Shown: piece after piece, positions 15,458 through 18,106 of the stretch
Position numbering within the stretch: the first letter of the stretch is position 1
How the letters are laid out: the number at the start of each line of letters is the position of its first letter
Source of the DNA: Pseudobacteriovorax antillogorgiicola
Lineage (GTDB): Bacteria; Bdellovibrionota_B; Oligoflexia; Oligoflexales; RGVZ01
DNA: 18,106 nt
Direction of reading: 5' to 3'
Assembly (NCBI GenBank): GCA_945897695.1
Contig: CAMDGW010000022.1
Location: forward strand, 1 to 18,106
Notes under the pieces: generated by a model
Told to the model about the DNA's origin: nothing
Databases searched by the model: none
Seen by the model: the letters and a program-made list of their open reading frames with translations, nothing else
Position numbers and translations under genes: made by a program

Positions 15458-17284
15458 ATGCCAAGACAGCCATCATTAGTTTGTAGCGTCTTTTTTCACT
15501 TTGCCAAATTAGCCGCTCTTTTGCTGACGATTGTTGGTTTTGGGTGTAGGACCACGGCAAGTAGCAGTGGGCTATCAGGTTCCCTTGGTACAGTCTTCCA
15601 CGATGCAGCAGCGACTGAAGATTTGACGAGAGGATTGCCTATGACGCCATGGCTTGAGTCTCCGAATACCTCGGAACGGTATTTCCCTATTTTTGTGGGA
15701 GCTTCACCGAGAGACCTGGTGTTGGGTCGTGACAGGCCAACATCACCTAGGCTTCCAGATACTCTCAAAATCAAAGCGGAGTCCCGTGTGCCGCTTCTTA
15801 TTAAAATGACGGGCCACGATAGTTTTACTGTGCAAGCCTGGCCGAGTGTTGATGAAAACGGACAATTTGATTGGGTATTTGCTCGGTGGAAGGGAACCGA
15901 TAACTCATGGGAGTGGTTTACGACCGAAGATGCCCACCGTTATCGAGGTAAGCACAATCACCGTAGCCATCTGGACTTGGCTAGCATTGATCCCATGTTT
16001 CCCTTGCTCCTTCATCCGTCCAATGCCTCAGACGAGCAATTGATCTTTGCCGATTTTTTGGAGTTGCCCGGGCTCTATGATCAGCCTCTTTACGGCAATT
16101 GCGTTTATGCGGATCACAAGACCAAAAAAATTAGCCATGCTTGGCCGAATCCCAATGGGAGCGATCGATCCGCACTTCGTGAGATATTTTCACAGCGCGG
16201 GGCTTTTGACGCTTACTGCATGAATCCGCCGACATTTTTTAATGATGGCTACGTGGTGTTTAACTTGAGTGTGGAACATGGAAGTCTCAAGTGGCCAAGT
16301 GGAATCGAATGGAGCACTGATCCATCCTCATTACCACCACCGATTGATCACCAACCCCAAGTTAAATCCTGGCCATCTACCTACACGGCTGACTATGAGA
16401 GAGATATCAAGATTGCCGATGGCGAGTCGCCGGCAAAGTTACCCAATGGGAAAGCGCTTAAGCCATTTATCAAAAAAGGTTCGTTTCAAGTTGGGCACGA
16501 TTTGGAGCGAATGGTGGATTATCTAGAGGTTCGATACAAAGAGCTTGGGATCCCGATTCAAAGGCAACGTTTTATGTGGCGGGGGTTGCCTCAATCAAAT
16601 CTTATCGCATTGATTGCAGGTCAAGATGAAAACGCAGCGCCAGTTGTGCTAGCTGATCATATTGATTCCGCCGTCGCCGAAGATACATTCAATGATTCCG
16701 GGCAAAGAGTCACAACTCCCGGAGCCAATGACAATAGTACGGCCACGGCAACGCTACTTCAGGCGGCCAAGATTTTGCGAGTTGCTCATCCCAAACGCCC
16801 CATCTGGCTTGTGCATCTAACCGGTGAAGAGTTTCCAGCTGTGGATCTTGGCGCTCGGCATTTTCTTTCAGAAATATTGCGTAGCAAAAAAGATATCTAC
16901 GGTGTCGTTATCACCGATTTTATTGGTTCTCATCAGCCAGGGTCACGGCGCTTTCAGATTAGCCCAACGGCCGTCTCTGGTTCGGAGCGTTTTGCGGCGA
17001 TGGCGCTTGACGCTGCAGGCGACATGTTCCTCGGAGATGTTGAGGCGATTTACCAGGCGCGAAATAAAATGCGCAACAGTGTGTTTCAAACAGATCTTCT
17101 TGAATTTGAGTTTCGCGGATTCCCTGGGATTTTATTTAACGCGGACATGGACTATTCGCGTCCAGAGACCAATAACCCTCACTATCATCAGTCGACTGAT
17201 GTTGTGGCCAATATTGATCTAGATTTTTCAGCTAAGGTCTCAAGAATTGCCATAGAGTCCGCTTTGCGCATGGCAAATGATTAA
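15458..17284 (+). CDS. Exported M28-family zinc metallopeptidase, probable lipoprotein
   Basis: The protein has 608 residues. A hydrophobic signal (about 13-28) ends in GFGC, so Cys30 may be lipidated, though position -3 is not the usual Leu. About 350 residues follow that I do not recognise. The C-terminal part (about 385-600) is an M28 aminopeptidase domain with all five zinc ligands visible in order: His401 in LADHIDSA, Asp425 in PGANDNSTA, Glu458 in LTGEEF (Glu457 as general base), Asp487 in ITDFIG and His577 in HYHQSTD. M28 enzymes mostly remove N-terminal residues from peptides using two zinc ions. GGAG is 9 bases before the ATG and the previous gene ends 6 bases upstream, so it is co-expressed with the C39-like peptidase. 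The long N-terminal part is unusual for simple aminopeptidases and may bind substrate or hold the enzyme at the surface. Confidence 0.88.
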   Translation: MPRQPSLVCSVFFHFAKLAALLLTIVGFGCRTTASSSGLSGSLGTVFHDAAATEDLTRGLPMTPWLESPNTSERYFPIFVGASPRDLVLGRDRPTSPRLPDTLKIKAESRVPLLIKMTGHDSFTVQAWPSVDENGQFDWVFARWKGTDNSWEWFTTEDAHRYRGKHNHRSHLDLASIDPMFPLLLHPSNASDEQLIFADFLELPGLYDQPLYGNCVYADHKTKKISHAWPNPNGSDRSALREIFSQRGAFDAYCMNPPTFFNDGYVVFNLSVEHGSLKWPSGIEWSTDPSSLPPPIDHQPQVKSWPSTYTADYERDIKIADGESPAKLPNGKALKPFIKKGSFQVGHDLERMVDYLEVRYKELGIPIQRQRFMWRGLPQSNLIALIAGQDENAAPVVLADHIDSAVAEDTFNDSGQRVTTPGANDNSTATATLLQAAKILRVAHPKRPIWLVHLTGEEFPAVDLGARHFLSEILRSKKDIYGVVITDFIGSHQPGSRRFQISPTAVSGSERFAAMALDAAGDMFLGDVEAIYQARNKMRNSVFQTDLLEFEFRGFPGILFNADMDYSRPETNNPHYHQSTDVVANIDLDFSAKVSRIAIESALRMAND

Positions 17285-17405
17285 ATTAAAGAATTTAAAG
17301 GGTCGTGTAATTGGTTGCTGATGGATTTATCAGTGCCTCGAGCAGGCAGCACCCAGTCAGTTTCATTAATAGATTTAGTTTTTTTAAGGAATTTAAAGCT
17401 GCTCT

Positions 17406-17425
17406 TGATTGCCAGATAGCAATCA
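17406..17425. repeat. Inverted repeat upstream of the right-end gene
   Basis: TGATTGC (17406-17412) and GCAATCA (17419-17425) form a perfect 7-base inverted repeat around CAGATA, 19 bases before the ATG at 17445. The RNA could fold into a 7-pair hairpin. It is not followed by a T run on either strand, so it is not an intrinsic terminator. It could be an operator or a leader element for the downstream gene. Confidence 0.35.
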
Positions 17426-17444
17426 CCCGGCTAGACTTAGGGCC

Positions 17445-18106
17445 ATGAAAACACAAAAAAATCGGCAAGAAATAAATACGTTTTTTGAGATCCCCCAGTA
17501 CCACGACTTTATCTCCCCATCCCTGGCGAGACATTTGTTGTCGCAGGCAGCGTCCGTCCCGGGAGTGGATGGATTAAAGGACATCGGCCCAAGTGGTGGC
17601 CTAGAGACTAGGGCGTCTCTTTCGTTTCTCGTAGAACTATACAACCGGGTCAAGTCCGAGTTGGCAAAGGTGCTATTGCAGAGGTCTCTCGACCGCAAGT
17701 TTATCGACGAGCGAGTTTGCGCCTGTTTAGAGTTCAATACGAAGCTTTGTCGCGATTTTCTTGATCCTGATTATAAGACGATCATTGGTCTTGAGGATGC
17801 AGATGGTCGGATTGTGGTCGGGCCAAAGACTAAGTCCTATTGCGCGGCTGGTGGTAAGCCAGTTGCTCCAATTCCCGAGTATCTAAAAGGGCCGCACGTT
17901 ACATTGTTTGGACCTCCTGATTCTGCAAAAATGGCAATTAACGCCATGAACGCGTACCACCGCAAACTTAAAGGTGAGCCGGCAGTCGTCGAAGAATTAC
18001 TTGCAACACAGAACGCATCGCCAAAATGGGGTGCTGACGATGAGGATTCAAAAACGCCTCTGCGTCAGGATTTGATTGATGCGGGGGTCAATTTAACTGG
18101 GTGTTT
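17445..18106 (+). CDS. Unrecognised protein, 5' part (runs off the right edge)
   Basis: From the ATG at 17445 the frame stays open to the end of the window, 220 full codons with no stop, so this is the N-terminal part of a longer protein. I do not recognise the family. It has no signal peptide or membrane helix and looks cytoplasmic and globular. Its strongest blocks are SQAASVPGVDGL, GPKTKSYCAAGGKPVAPIPE, GPHVTLFGPPDSAKMAINAM and PKWGADDEDSKTPLRQDLI. The Gly/Pro-rich turns and the clustered Asp and Lys residues look like an enzyme active site, but I cannot name one. AGGG lies just 2 bases before the ATG, too close for a good site, and an in-frame TTG at 17409 is an alternative. It is separated by 160 bases from the M28 gene and may have its own promoter. 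Confidence 0.75.
   Translation, partial: MKTQKNRQEINTFFEIPQYHDFISPSLARHLLSQAASVPGVDGLKDIGPSGGLETRASLSFLVELYNRVKSELAKVLLQRSLDRKFIDERVCACLEFNTKLCRDFLDPDYKTIIGLEDADGRIVVGPKTKSYCAAGGKPVAPIPEYLKGPHVTLFGPPDSAKMAINAMNAYHRKLKGEPAVVEELLATQNASPKWGADDEDSKTPLRQDLIDAGVNLTGC

Noticed and set aside
16824..17222. 132-codon plus-strand frame inside the M28 peptidase gene
   Set aside because: It overlaps the catalytic domain with all zinc ligands in the main frame; the alternative frame has no family-like features.
17334..17348. TGCCT/AGGCA hairpin after the M28 gene as a terminator
   Set aside because: Only five pairs, and the T-rich tract starts about 30 bases downstream, too far for an intrinsic terminator.
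17291..17398. Direct repeat GAATTTAAAG at 17291-17300 and 17389-17398, considered as a target-site or att duplication
   Set aside because: The repeats are short and AT-rich, and no mobile element lies between them, so chance is the simpler explanation.

Overview
The window is an 18.1 kb piece of a Gram-negative bacterial chromosome of middling GC content. It mixes housekeeping genes (hflX, mltG, rnc, der) with lipoproteins, a PilZ protein of the type expanded in Myxococcus and Bdellovibrio, a VLCAD-like acyl-CoA dehydrogenase and two exported peptidases. This suggests a Bdellovibrionota, Oligoflexia or Myxococcota-type organism. That placement is inferred from gene content only, since no rRNA or other marker gene is present. 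There is no insertion sequence, integrase, CRISPR array, tRNA or rRNA, so the stretch reads as stable chromosome rather than an island.

Layout. 1-842 (+): the C-terminal two thirds of HflX, entering from the left edge. 845-3863 (-): a run of an acyl-CoA dehydrogenase, an unrecognised 138-residue protein and an alpha/beta-hydrolase-like lipoprotein. 3996-5399 (+): a membrane-anchored sensor protein with a PAS-like end and no output domain. 5400-6941 (-): mltG followed by a PilZ gene; the likely terminator of this unit lies inside the last codons of the convergent sensor gene. 6942-7446: a 505-base divergent intergenic region with candidate promoters for mltG and rnc. 7447-11195 (+): rnc, der (4-base overlap) and a GT-C-like membrane glycosyltransferase. 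11204-12762 (-): a glycosyltransferase 2/methyltransferase fusion gene broken by one frameshift. 13194-14531 (-): a class III PLP aminotransferase. 14765-17284 (+): a tightly spaced pair of exported peptidases, a C39-like cysteine peptidase and an M28 zinc peptidase lipoprotein. 17445 to the right edge (+): the start of a protein I do not recognise.

How the genes may work together. rnc-der joins RNA processing with ribosome assembly. mltG-pilZ joins cell-wall strand termination with a possible c-di-GMP receptor. The GT2/methyltransferase fusion resembles enzymes that make lipid-linked sugars, and the neighbouring GT-C protein belongs to a class that uses such donors, so together they may form a small glycan-modifying pair. 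The C39/M28 pair probably acts in the envelope or outside the cell.

No clearly new multi-gene defence or mobile system is visible. The points most worth checking are the frameshifted fusion gene, the terminator embedded in a convergent gene, the sensor without an output domain, the two-peptidase operon and the unrecognised right-end gene.
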